A stretch of 64,000 nt of DNA from Rhodanobacter lindaniclasticus (GTDB taxonomy: Bacteria > Pseudomonadota > Gammaproteobacteria > Xanthomonadales > Rhodanobacteraceae). The notes beneath the pieces are model-generated. The model was not told the origin of the DNA and did no database searches. It saw only the letters and a program-made list of their open reading frames with translations. The position numbers were made by a program, and so were the translations under genes. Numbering within the stretch: the stretch's first letter is position 1; every line of letters begins with the position of its first letter. This document shows, one piece after another, positions 22,912 through 30,944 of this stretch. The stretch lies in NCBI RefSeq assembly GCF_004799035.1, contig NZ_MWIO01000008.1, forward strand, positions 1 to 64,000, in the 5' to 3' direction.

Positions 22912-23559
22912 ATGTCCCCCTTGCTTGAAAAACTGAAGACGGTGGCGTTGCTGCCGACATTGACCGCGTTCGACGTTCGCGATGCCGACGACACGGCTGA
23001 TGGCGCCGACGAGCCGGCCCTCGACATCGACGAGAACGGATCGGTGGTGACGTTGCCGGCGGCTGAATGGCTGGTCTGTTTTGTTCCCGGCCTGTATCCG
23101 CAGTGGTGGCACCGCTTCGCCCATGCGAAGCACAAGCACGTGTTCGCCATCCGCAAGCTGGACCACGAAAGCTGGCTGCTGGTTGAACCCTGGTGGACGC
23201 GCCTGATGGTCGACGTGCTCTCGGCAAACGAAGCGATCAAGTTCCTGCGCTGGGGAGCAGCCGGTCACGTACTCAAGGTGCGCGAAGCCATCCCGGGCCG
23301 CGGCACGCAGCTGCGAGGGTGGTCCAACTGCGCTGTCCTGATGGCCTTCCTGCTCGGCAGGTCCTACTGGACATGGACGCCGCACGGCCTCTATCGGCGG
23401 CTCATGGCGGATGCCAGCGTGGAGACGATCAACCCGGACCAACTCCTGAGCGAGCACTTCCGCGGCATCGGCAACAGGATCGCGGGCGCCGCATGGAAAT
23501 CGCCGTTCGCCGGTCCGGCCGCTGCCGGCAAGACCCTCCCGCTCGGGGAATCCGCTTGA
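22912..23559 (+). CDS. hypothetical protein with conserved-looking Cys and His
   Basis: This 215-residue protein starts MSPLLEKLKTVALLPTLTAF, with AGGAG just before the ATG at 22912. The first 60 residues are acidic. The centre has HVFAIRKLDHESWLLVEPWW, and the C-terminal part has RGWSNCAVLMAFLLG followed by TPHGLYRRL. The last pattern recalls phage and host proteins with a papain/NlpC-like arrangement (C-V-x-x-V-K-x-x-L-G then T-P-x-x-L-Y). It is therefore possibly a cysteine-peptidase fold or an inactive relative. No signal peptide. It stands 61 bp before otsA on the same strand. Function not assigned. Confidence 0.55.
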   Translation: MSPLLEKLKTVALLPTLTAFDVRDADDTADGADEPALDIDENGSVVTLPAAEWLVCFVPGLYPQWWHRFAHAKHKHVFAIRKLDHESWLLVEPWWTRLMVDVLSANEAIKFLRWGAAGHVLKVREAIPGRGTQLRGWSNCAVLMAFLLGRSYWTWTPHGLYRRLMADASVETINPDQLLSEHFRGIGNRIAGAAWKSPFAGPAAAGKTLPLGESA

Positions 23560-23620
23560 CGATCCGCCGTGGCGGGCCTGCACCGCCACGAGCACAGTCC
23601 TGAATGCGGGCAGAAACCAC

Positions 23621-25051
23621 ATGAGCCGTCTTGTCGTTGTTTCCAATCGCGTTGCCCTGCCCGGCGAGAATCGCGCGGGCGGGCTGGCTGTCGGCCTGCT
23701 CTCCGCACTGCATGCGCGAGGTGGCGTGTGGTTCGGCTGGAGCGGAAAGATCACGCGGGAGCCGAACGGCGAGCTGCATCAGCAGCGCGTCGGGGATATC
23801 CGCTTCCTGACCATGGATCTTTGCCAGCGCGACCACGACGATTACTACAACGGCTTCTCCAATCGCACGCTGTGGCCGTTGCTGCATTCGCGGATGGACC
23901 TGGTCGATTGCGACCGGAAGCGGCGCGAGGGCTATCTGCGCGTGAACCGGCAGTTCGCCGAAAAGCTGGCGCCACTGCTGCGCGACAGCGACACATTGTG
24001 GATCCACGACTACCACCTGATTCCGCTGGCATCGATGCTTCGTGGGCTGGGCATCGGCTGCCGGATCGGCTTCTTCCTGCATGTACCGATGCCGTCGGCC
24101 GATCTGGTCCAGGCTTTGCCGGAGCACCAGCGGCTGATCTGCCTTCTCCACGCGTGCGACCTGGTGGGTTTCCAGACCCAGGGTGACGTCGAGCGCTTCC
24201 GGACTTATGCCTTGCTGTTCGGCGGCTGCACCGAAACAGGCCCAACCGAGCTGCGAGCCGCCGATTGCCATCGTTTTCGCATCGGCGCCTTTCCGATCGG
24301 CATCGACACCGGACTCATCGCCCAGCAAGCCGCCGAGGCCGTCCACAACCCGGCCGTACGTGATCTGTGCAGGAGCGTGGCGCCGCGACAGCTGGCCATC
24401 GGTGTCGATCGCCTGGACTACTCCAAGGGATTGCCCGAGCGCTTCCTCGGTTTCCAACGCTACCTCGAACGCCACTCCGCGCAGAAAGGCAGGCTGACTT
24501 TTCTGCAGATTGCTCCGCTGTCGCGTGGCGAGGTTGTCGAATACCAGGCACTGCGCAGTCAACTGGAACAGATCGCCGGCCACGTCAACGGCAGCCATGC
24601 CGAACCCGACTGGACGCCGTTGCGTTACGTCAATCGCAACTTCGCCCACGACACCTTGACCGGCTTCTACCGCATGGCGCGCGTCGCCCTGGTGACGCCG
24701 CTGCGCGACGGCATGAATCTGGTGGCGAAGGAATTCGTCGCGGCTCAGGACCCGGCGGATCCCGGCGTGCTGGTGCTGTCTGCCCTGGCGGGGGCGGCAT
24801 GCGAAATGAAGGAATCGCTGATCGTCAATCCGCTGGACCTGGATGCGGTCGCCGATGCCATCGCCACGGCGTCCGGGATGTTGCTTGGCGAACGCATGGA
24901 ACGCTGGCATGCGCTGATGAAGCGGTTGCGGGAGAACGACATCGACAAGTGGCAACGCGGCTTTCTGAACGCGCTGGACACGGCCACATCATCGAGCCTT
25001 GCATCGACATCACCAGGGCATCGAATCCCGGCTCCCGCTGCTGCAGGTTGA
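23621..25051 (+). CDS. otsA: alpha,alpha-trehalose-phosphate synthase (UDP-forming)
   Basis: This GT20 enzyme transfers glucose from UDP-glucose to glucose-6-phosphate to form trehalose-6-phosphate, for osmo- and desiccation protection in the cytosol. It has 476 residues, the usual length for a single-domain OtsA. Motifs seen are VVVSNRVALP (N-terminal loop), RAGGLAVGL, WIHDYHLIPLASMLR, IGFFLHVPMPS, DRLDYSKGLPERF and PLRDGMNLVAKEFVAAQ, which together cover the phosphate- and UDP-binding residues. No phosphatase (OtsB) domain is fused or adjacent, so trehalose-6-phosphate phosphatase must come from elsewhere. Confidence 0.95.
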   Translation: MSRLVVVSNRVALPGENRAGGLAVGLLSALHARGGVWFGWSGKITREPNGELHQQRVGDIRFLTMDLCQRDHDDYYNGFSNRTLWPLLHSRMDLVDCDRKRREGYLRVNRQFAEKLAPLLRDSDTLWIHDYHLIPLASMLRGLGIGCRIGFFLHVPMPSADLVQALPEHQRLICLLHACDLVGFQTQGDVERFRTYALLFGGCTETGPTELRAADCHRFRIGAFPIGIDTGLIAQQAAEAVHNPAVRDLCRSVAPRQLAIGVDRLDYSKGLPERFLGFQRYLERHSAQKGRLTFLQIAPLSRGEVVEYQALRSQLEQIAGHVNGSHAEPDWTPLRYVNRNFAHDTLTGFYRMARVALVTPLRDGMNLVAKEFVAAQDPADPGVLVLSALAGAACEMKESLIVNPLDLDAVADAIATASGMLLGERMERWHALMKRLRENDIDKWQRGFLNALDTATSSSLASTSPGHRIPAPAAAG

Positions 25052-25088
25052 CCCGCCACGCTCCTGCGGGGCTCCGCACGGGAGCGGC

Positions 25089-25715
25089 TCACAGCTCGAT
25101 GATGCCTCGTCGCGCCGCCACCGTGACCGCATGGGTACGGTCCGACACGTCCAGCTTGGAGAATATGTTCTTCAAGTGGCCCTTGATGGTCTCTTCGGAC
25201 AGGCCAAGCTCCGCCCCCACCTGCTTGTTTGCCTTGCCGATCGCCACCAGACGGAGTATCGCGATTTCACGCTCGGTAAGGGCCTCATCGACCACGTGCA
25301 GCGCGATTTCATCGGCGACATCGCGCTGCACCCGACGCTTCCCGCGATGCACGTCCCGGATCGCCTCGATCAATTCGGTTCGAAGGCTGTTCTTGAGCAG
25401 GTATCCGAGCGCTCCCGCTTTCAGCGCGCGCACGGCCTGCACGTCGCCCGCATACGTCGTGAGCACGATGATCCGTGCACCCGGATATTCCGTTCGTATC
25501 GCGGCGATCGCGTCGACACCATTCATTCCCGGCATCTGCAGGTCCATGAGCGTCACATCCGGACGCAGCGCACGGAAGCGTTCGACCGCTTCTCCCCCGT
25601 TGCGCGCCTCGCCCACCATTTCCATGTCGGCCTGGTTCTGCAGGATGGCGGCAACGCCATCGCGCAGGACGGGATGGTCATCGACCACGAGAATCCGGAT
25701 CTTCTGGTCACTCAT
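25089..25715 (-). CDS. NarL/FixJ-type response regulator
   Basis: This 208-residue protein has an N-terminal receiver (VVDDHPVLRDGV, phospho-Asp in VTLMDLQMPGMNG, Lys in YLLKNSL) and a C-terminal LuxR-type HTH (LTEREIAILRLVAIGKANKQ then LSEETIKGHLKNIFSKL). The gene overlaps the end of the large sensor kinase gene by 8 bp and follows it in the same operon, so it is the cognate regulator. Confidence 0.95.
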   Translation of the reverse strand: MSDQKIRILVVDDHPVLRDGVAAILQNQADMEMVGEARNGGEAVERFRALRPDVTLMDLQMPGMNGVDAIAAIRTEYPGARIIVLTTYAGDVQAVRALKAGALGYLLKNSLRTELIEAIRDVHRGKRRVQRDVADEIALHVVDEALTEREIAILRLVAIGKANKQVGAELGLSEETIKGHLKNIFSKLDVSDRTHAVTVAARRGIIEL

Positions 25716-28700
25716 CGAAAGGCTTCCTTCGCATCGGCAACGGCAGCCAGGACCGATGGCGCGGCTTCCCCTTCGCGAACGCCAGTTTGGCCGGCAAGGT
25801 GAGCGTGATTTCGGCGCCCGCGCCGGGCGTGCTGCTGACGATCAGTTTGCCGCCGATCCGCTCGGCCCGCTCGCGCATGCCGATCATGCCGAAGTGCCCG
25901 TCCTTGTGTCCATGCGCCACCACGTCACCGGGGATGCCGACGCCGTCGTCGCGCATGCGAATGGCCAGATGCCGCGGCTCGAAGCCTATAGCCACTTCAG
26001 CCGATGACGCGCGGGCATGGAGCGCCATGTTGAAAAGCGCCTCGCGCACGATTCTCTTTATCTCCTCGGCGACGAAGGGATGCAGCAGCCGCGGTTTGCC
26101 CTCCACGACGATGCGGACCGGGATCGGGGGATCGAACGGCGCTTCGGCAACGAGGTGCTCGATGATCAGGCAAAGGTCGTTCGTGCCTTCGAGACCGCGC
26201 AGGTCACGCACGCGGTTCCTGGCGTCGACCACGACTTCGTCGGCTGCGGCAAGTGCGGCCTCGAGCTGCTCGTGCGACTTGTCATCGTGAGTCAGCCGGT
26301 CGGCGACCGCCTGGAAGCGCAGCATCAGTCCCTGGATACCCTGCAACAGGGTGTCATGGAGCTCGCGCGCAATGCGTTCGCGTTCTCCGGCACGCTCGTC
26401 AAGCCTGGCATGGATGCGGCGCGCGATCCGCGTCACCTGCCACCGGTAGATGGCTCCGAAGAAAACCAGCACGAGCGCGGCGCAGAGCAGGACGAACCAC
26501 CCCGACTGGACGAAGGTAGGCGGTATGGTGAATTCCAGCGTGGCTCCGGCACGGTTCCAGACGCCGTCATTGTTGGCACCGATCACCCGGAACCGGTACT
26601 TCCCCGGCGGGAGGTTGGTGTAGAACGCCTGGCGCCTCGCGCCGGAATCGACCCAGTCGCGATCGGTTCCCTCGAGCATGTACCGCGCTTGCACGCGTGG
26701 AGGATCGGCCAGGCTCAGCACGGCGAAGTCGATCTCGATCTTGGACGTACCCGGCGCAAGTTCCAATGCCGCCGGATCCCCGTAGGCGTGTCCGTCGGCG
26801 ATGAGCGACTTGATCGCAAGGCCGGGAGGGAACGCGTTGCGAATGACGTGAGCGGGATCCATCCACAGCGTCCCGGTCTCCGTCGCGATCCACAGCCGTC
26901 CGTCGCCGCCGCGCACCATCGACCGTTGCGAATGCGAATGGGGCTGGCTGCGGAGCCCGTCACCGGAGCCGAGCGAAAGCGTCGGTGTCGGGAGCGTCTT
27001 GTCGACAAATGCGTGATCGAGATCGCCCGCGCGAAACCGGACCAGTGACTTCGGATACGCCAGCCAGGCATCGCCGGCCGGCGTCCGCACGATGCCGTTG
27101 ATGCGACTGTCCGGCGAAACCGGATCGGCCCGGATCGTCTCGACCTGGCCCGCGCGGATGCGGGAAAGGCCGAAGGCACCCGCTGCGTAGACATCGTCTC
27201 CGCTCGTGTAGAGGGTAAGCACCTTGAGCCCGCCTTCACCGAAATCCAGGCGCGTGTACGACCGTTTCCCGGCTTCGTCGATCCACACCAGCCGGTCCCC
27301 CGCCTGGACAACCATGCCTCCGTCGGGAGCCCGCACCATGGTGGTCGGATAGAAGTCGGCGCGATCCCCGGCGGCCAGCATCGTTTCCCACCGACCATCC
27401 CGGTAGCGGCGCAGTCCGCCCCCGGACGCGGACATCCAGAAGCTTCCGGCGGCGTCGAAAGCGCAGTCGTAGATCAGATTGTGGTTGGCGCGCAGGTCCG
27501 GGCGCTCGATCGTCTTGCGGATGCCGCCATCGGCCCACACGACGATCCGGCTCGCGAAGCCGATCCAGATCGCACCGTCCGGCGCCTCGCACAGGCTCTG
27601 CGGCTCTGCCAGGTTGCGCAGGATCGCCTCAGGCGTGCCGCCGGGCCGGACGCGGAAAACAGTGTGCGCCTCTCCGATGTACACGCTTCCGTCGGAGGCC
27701 GCCAGCAGCTTGTCGCCGAAAATCGCCGGCGAGCCCAGCTCGGGTTCCGCGATGAGCGTGGCAGGGCGGAACTTGTCGAGGCCTCGTTCGGTCGCGACCC
27801 AGACATTTCCTTCCCGGTCCTCCAGCAACTGGTTCGTTACATCCGCGGACAGGCCGTCGCGGCTCGTGAACGATTCGGACTCCCAGCCGCCACTTCCGTG
27901 CGTGGCGGCTGGCGTGGTGATGCGCCTCACGCCTTCGTAGCGGGTTCCGATCCAGAGGTTGCCCTCATGGTCAAACAGCGGCGCTGCCCGGACCTGTCCG
28001 CCGCCGGCGTGATGGAGCGTATGCGGCGGCGCCAGCATGCCGCGCCCGCCGGGGCCGGTGAGGGGATAGCTTCCACCGCTTTCCGTCAGCCATATCCGGC
28101 CTTCCGGATCCTGCGACACCATGCCCGGCGGCGTCTTGCGATAGATCTCGAACCGCGCGGCACCGGGCGCCAGGCGCGCCACCGCACTGCCGCATGCGAT
28201 CCAGATCGCGCCATCGGCCGCCACGAGCATGTTCGCGGCACTGCTCTGCGGAAGGCCGTCTGCCGCGCTGAACGTTTTCCACCGCCCGTCGTGGAAACGC
28301 AGCACCTCCGCATTGAAGTTCGCCGTCAGCGCCCATATCGCGCCATCCTTGCCTTCGACCATCTCGACGATCCGGCTCGGGGCGGCGGGCGCATCCAGGA
28401 TGCGGAGTACGCCCTGTCGGTAGACGGCGAATCGACGCGACGTCTCGAAATTGGTCCAGACATCCCCGCTTTTCGTCACCAGCAGCGCGCTGGGCAAATC
28501 GTTTTTCCGGGTGCCGCCTTCAGCCTCGATCCGTTCGAATCGGGCTCCATCGAAGCGGAACAATCCCTCGCCCGTTGCAAGCCAGAGGAATCCATCCCGG
28601 CTTTGCGCCATCGCCCGCACCGGTACCGGCGTTGCGCTCGCTTCAGTCCAGCGCTGGTGGGAGTAGTCCGCGAGGGAACGCTTCCCCGCAAGCACCGCCA

Positions 28701-28719
28701 AGGGAAGAGTCCCCAGCAC
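25708..28719 (-). CDS. reg_prop-type (two-component propeller) sensor histidine kinase
   Basis: This 1003-residue membrane sensor has a short N-terminal hydrophobic segment. About 700 residues of periplasmic two-component-propeller repeats follow (motifs such as GFLWLATGEGLFRFDG and GNVWVATERGLDKF), then a Y_Y_Y domain (YMLEGTDRDWVDSGARR). A transmembrane helix (WFVLLCAALVLVFFGAIYRW), a HisKA_3 domain with His in RIARELHDTLLQGIQG, and a HATPase_c domain (VGIPGDV, HFGMIGMRERAE) complete it. Such kinases sense polysaccharides or other periplasmic ligands in other phyla, but the ligand here is unknown. It is co-transcribed with the NarL-type regulator. The start may lie a few codons away, as the leader is short for a signal anchor. 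Confidence 0.93.
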   Translation of the reverse strand: MLGTLPLAVLAGKRSLADYSHQRWTEASATPVPVRAMAQSRDGFLWLATGEGLFRFDGARFERIEAEGGTRKNDLPSALLVTKSGDVWTNFETSRRFAVYRQGVLRILDAPAAPSRIVEMVEGKDGAIWALTANFNAEVLRFHDGRWKTFSAADGLPQSSAANMLVAADGAIWIACGSAVARLAPGAARFEIYRKTPPGMVSQDPEGRIWLTESGGSYPLTGPGGRGMLAPPHTLHHAGGGQVRAAPLFDHEGNLWIGTRYEGVRRITTPAATHGSGGWESESFTSRDGLSADVTNQLLEDREGNVWVATERGLDKFRPATLIAEPELGSPAIFGDKLLAASDGSVYIGEAHTVFRVRPGGTPEAILRNLAEPQSLCEAPDGAIWIGFASRIVVWADGGIRKTIERPDLRANHNLIYDCAFDAAGSFWMSASGGGLRRYRDGRWETMLAAGDRADFYPTTMVRAPDGGMVVQAGDRLVWIDEAGKRSYTRLDFGEGGLKVLTLYTSGDDVYAAGAFGLSRIRAGQVETIRADPVSPDSRINGIVRTPAGDAWLAYPKSLVRFRAGDLDHAFVDKTLPTPTLSLGSGDGLRSQPHSHSQRSMVRGGDGRLWIATETGTLWMDPAHVIRNAFPPGLAIKSLIADGHAYGDPAALELAPGTSKIEIDFAVLSLADPPRVQARYMLEGTDRDWVDSGARRQAFYTNLPPGKYRFRVIGANNDGVWNRAGATLEFTIPPTFVQSGWFVLLCAALVLVFFGAIYRWQVTRIARRIHARLDERAGERERIARELHDTLLQGIQGLMLRFQAVADRLTHDDKSHEQLEAALAAADEVVVDARNRVRDLRGLEGTNDLCLIIEHLVAEAPFDPPIPVRIVVEGKPRLLHPFVAEEIKRIVREALFNMALHARASSAEVAIGFEPRHLAIRMRDDGVGIPGDVVAHGHKDGHFGMIGMRERAERIGGKLIVSSTPGAGAEITLTLPAKLAFAKGKPRHRSWLPLPMRRKPFDE

Positions 28720-28891
28720 CGCAAGCAGAAAAAATCTGAGTGACCACGTCGTCGCGATAACTCACCCCGGCTGCACCGATGTGCCAGTCCCGCCATGCCC
28801 TGAAGGACGAATATCCTACCCTCGATCGGGGGGCTGCGCGCGCCCTCGACAGGGGCCTCGCGGCAAGGCGATATGGCGATATCGTCGCGAC

Positions 28892-29290
28892 ATGAGCAAT
28901 TACGTATGCCGCTACCCCGATGGTGCCGCCGGGCTCGCCTTGCTGATCCTCCGCCTCGGCTACGCCTGTGTCGCCGTCGGCGTAGCCGCGATGCTGCCGA
29001 CGGACATCCTTGGAGCCACCTTTCTTCATGTGGCGACGGGGCTGGCCGCCCTGCTCCTCGTCGCGGGGCTGACAACGCGATCTGTTGCCCTGCTCCTGGG
29101 TGTGGCGGTGGCGTTCACCCTGGTTGCCTCAGCCGACCCGGCCCGGCAATTGCTGTTTGCGGGCCACGTCGGTGGCTGTGCGGCAATAGCGCTGGTTGGG
29201 CCCGGCGCCTTCTCGGTGGATGCCGAACGCCACGGACGCCGCGTCATTCACCTCCAGGCGAACACCCCGGATCGAGGGGACGGCGACTGA
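28892..29290 (+). CDS. DoxX-like small membrane protein
   Basis: This 132-residue protein has about four hydrophobic helices (AGLALLILRLGYACVAVGVA; FLHVATGLAALLLVAGLTT; SVALLLGVAVAFTLVAS; GCAAIALVGPGAF). It ends in the DoxX-like tail GAFSVDAERHGRRVIHL. DoxX-type proteins are quinol-oxidase-associated or redox-related inner-membrane proteins of unclear role. The start at 28892 is preferred to one at 28781, which would add a non-conserved leader. It is divergent from the sensor kinase gene. Confidence 0.65.
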   Translation: MSNYVCRYPDGAAGLALLILRLGYACVAVGVAAMLPTDILGATFLHVATGLAALLLVAGLTTRSVALLLGVAVAFTLVASADPARQLLFAGHVGGCAAIALVGPGAFSVDAERHGRRVIHLQANTPDRGDGD

Positions 29291-29362
29291 CCTGAGCCGG
29301 GATTCCGCGGATGCGGCATTGCTGCCACCCTGAGTCAACCGCTCAGACGGAACGAGTCTGCC

Positions 29363-30394
29363 ATGTCCAAGATCCAGCCACCCCCAGGCTCATCAGACCA
29401 TCAGGATCTCCTCGCATCCAGCCTGTCGGCCAGCTACGCCGGCGTGGTCGCCTTCATTACCGTGGCCAACGAAGGCAGCTTTTCCCGCGCGGCCGACCGG
29501 TTGGGGATCGGTCGTTCAGCGGTCAGCCGCAGCGTGCAGAAACTGGAGGGCCAGATCGGAGCACGCCTGTTCTGCCGTACGACGCGCGCGACCTCGATCA
29601 CCCGCGAGGGCGAGCTGTTCTACCAGAATTGCCGCCCCGGCGTGGACCAGATCCTGCAGGCTCTCGAAGAAATGCGCGACCTGCGCGAAGGCCCGCCGCA
29701 GGGGCGGCTGAAGATCAGCGCCCCACATGGTTTCGGCCGCAAGGTCGTGGCACCGCTGTTGGCGGAGTTCCGGGCCCGCTTTCCCGCGGTGACGCTCGAG
29801 CTGCTGCTGGATGAAGGCACGGTGGATTTCGCGACCGACGGCTTCGACGTCGCCTTCCGCGATGGCCGCCTGGACGACAGCCAGATCATCGCCAAGCAGC
29901 TGATCCCGATGCAGATGCACGTTTGCGCGTCGCCCCGGTACGCCAGTCAGCACGGCTTGCCCGACTCGGTCGATGACCTGGTCGCCCACTCATGCATCAA
30001 CCAGCGCCTGGCCAGTGGCCGCCTGCAAAGCTGGGATTTCAAGGTCGACGGCCAGAAGCGCAGCATCACGCCGGACGGAGCCATCGTCGTCAACGACCCC
30101 GAACTTGCCATGCGTGCGGTGCTCGACAACCAGGGATTGGCCCAGCTCCCTGCATACCAGGCAAGCGAGGCGCTGCGCGACGGTGCGCTGGTGGCGTGCC
30201 TGGAACAGGATGCGCCAGATGATCGCGGACATTACCTGTGCTACCTGAGCCGGCAGCAACTGCCGAAGCGGATCCGCGCCTTCATCGACTTCATGACCAC
30301 CAGTATCCGGGCACTCGATCTCTGCGGCATCGAACTGACGGCGCAACGCATCCACCTGCCCGCTGCAGCCGACGCCGCGGGCGTCCCGGCGTAG
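29363..30394 (+). CDS. LysR-family transcriptional regulator
   Basis: This 343-residue protein is longer than usual because of a 30-residue leader (MSKIQPPPGSSDHQDLLASS) and a C-terminal tail. HTH: FITVANEGSFSRAADRLGIG, SAVSRSVQKLEGQIGARLF. The effector domain follows (PPQGRLKISAPHGFGRK). It belongs to the same broad CrgA-like subgroup as the regulator at 21822. It is 73 bp downstream of the DoxX-like gene, possibly in one transcript. Target unknown. Confidence 0.9.
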   Translation: MSKIQPPPGSSDHQDLLASSLSASYAGVVAFITVANEGSFSRAADRLGIGRSAVSRSVQKLEGQIGARLFCRTTRATSITREGELFYQNCRPGVDQILQALEEMRDLREGPPQGRLKISAPHGFGRKVVAPLLAEFRARFPAVTLELLLDEGTVDFATDGFDVAFRDGRLDDSQIIAKQLIPMQMHVCASPRYASQHGLPDSVDDLVAHSCINQRLASGRLQSWDFKVDGQKRSITPDGAIVVNDPELAMRAVLDNQGLAQLPAYQASEALRDGALVACLEQDAPDDRGHYLCYLSRQQLPKRIRAFIDFMTTSIRALDLCGIELTAQRIHLPAAADAAGVPA

Positions 30395-30546
30395 CATCTC
30401 GGCCGGGCGAGCCGGTTCTCCCGCCCCTTCGCCCGGGTGGTGGCCTTGACGGTCCGAACCCCCGGCCGCAGTCCTTCCTGCAGCGGCAGCCCAAGTGATC
30501 GCGGTACGTCTACAATGCCTGCACAGGGCAGGACGAGGCGGCGGCC

Positions 30547-30927
30547 ATGCAAGAGGAAGATTGCAAGCGCGTATTGGTGGTCGAGGACGATCCCGTGGTC
30601 GCGATGGTAATGGAGGACGCACTGCAGGCCATGGGCCTGGAAGTGCTGGTCGACCTCAATCTGGTCGACGCTCTCAACGAGGTCGAGGCCAGCCCGTTCG
30701 ACGCGGCGATGATCGACGTCGGCCTGCGCGGGGAGAACGCCTGGCCGGTCATGGTGGCCTTGCAGAAGCGCAAGATCCCGTTCGTGGTGATGTCCGGGGG
30801 TGATCTCACCGCGCTCGCGGAAGAGTTCCCGCAGGTCCGCATGATCAACAAGCCGGTATCGGTGGAAATGCTGCGACAGATCGTCCGCGACCTGTTGGCC
30901 CTACCCCCCGCCCCGCCGCATCCCTGA
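30547..30927 (+). CDS. single-domain response regulator
   Basis: This 126-residue receiver domain has the acidic pocket VVEDDPVV, the phospho-Asp in AAMIDVGLRGE, Ser in VVMSGG and Lys in INKPVS. No output domain is present, so it probably relays phosphate or acts by protein contact. It is convergent with the hybrid kinase gene (18 bp between stops), which makes that kinase a likely partner. Confidence 0.9.
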   Translation: MQEEDCKRVLVVEDDPVVAMVMEDALQAMGLEVLVDLNLVDALNEVEASPFDAAMIDVGLRGENAWPVMVALQKRKIPFVVMSGGDLTALAEEFPQVRMINKPVSVEMLRQIVRDLLALPPAPPHP

Positions 30928-30944
30928 GACAGGCTTCCGCCGTC

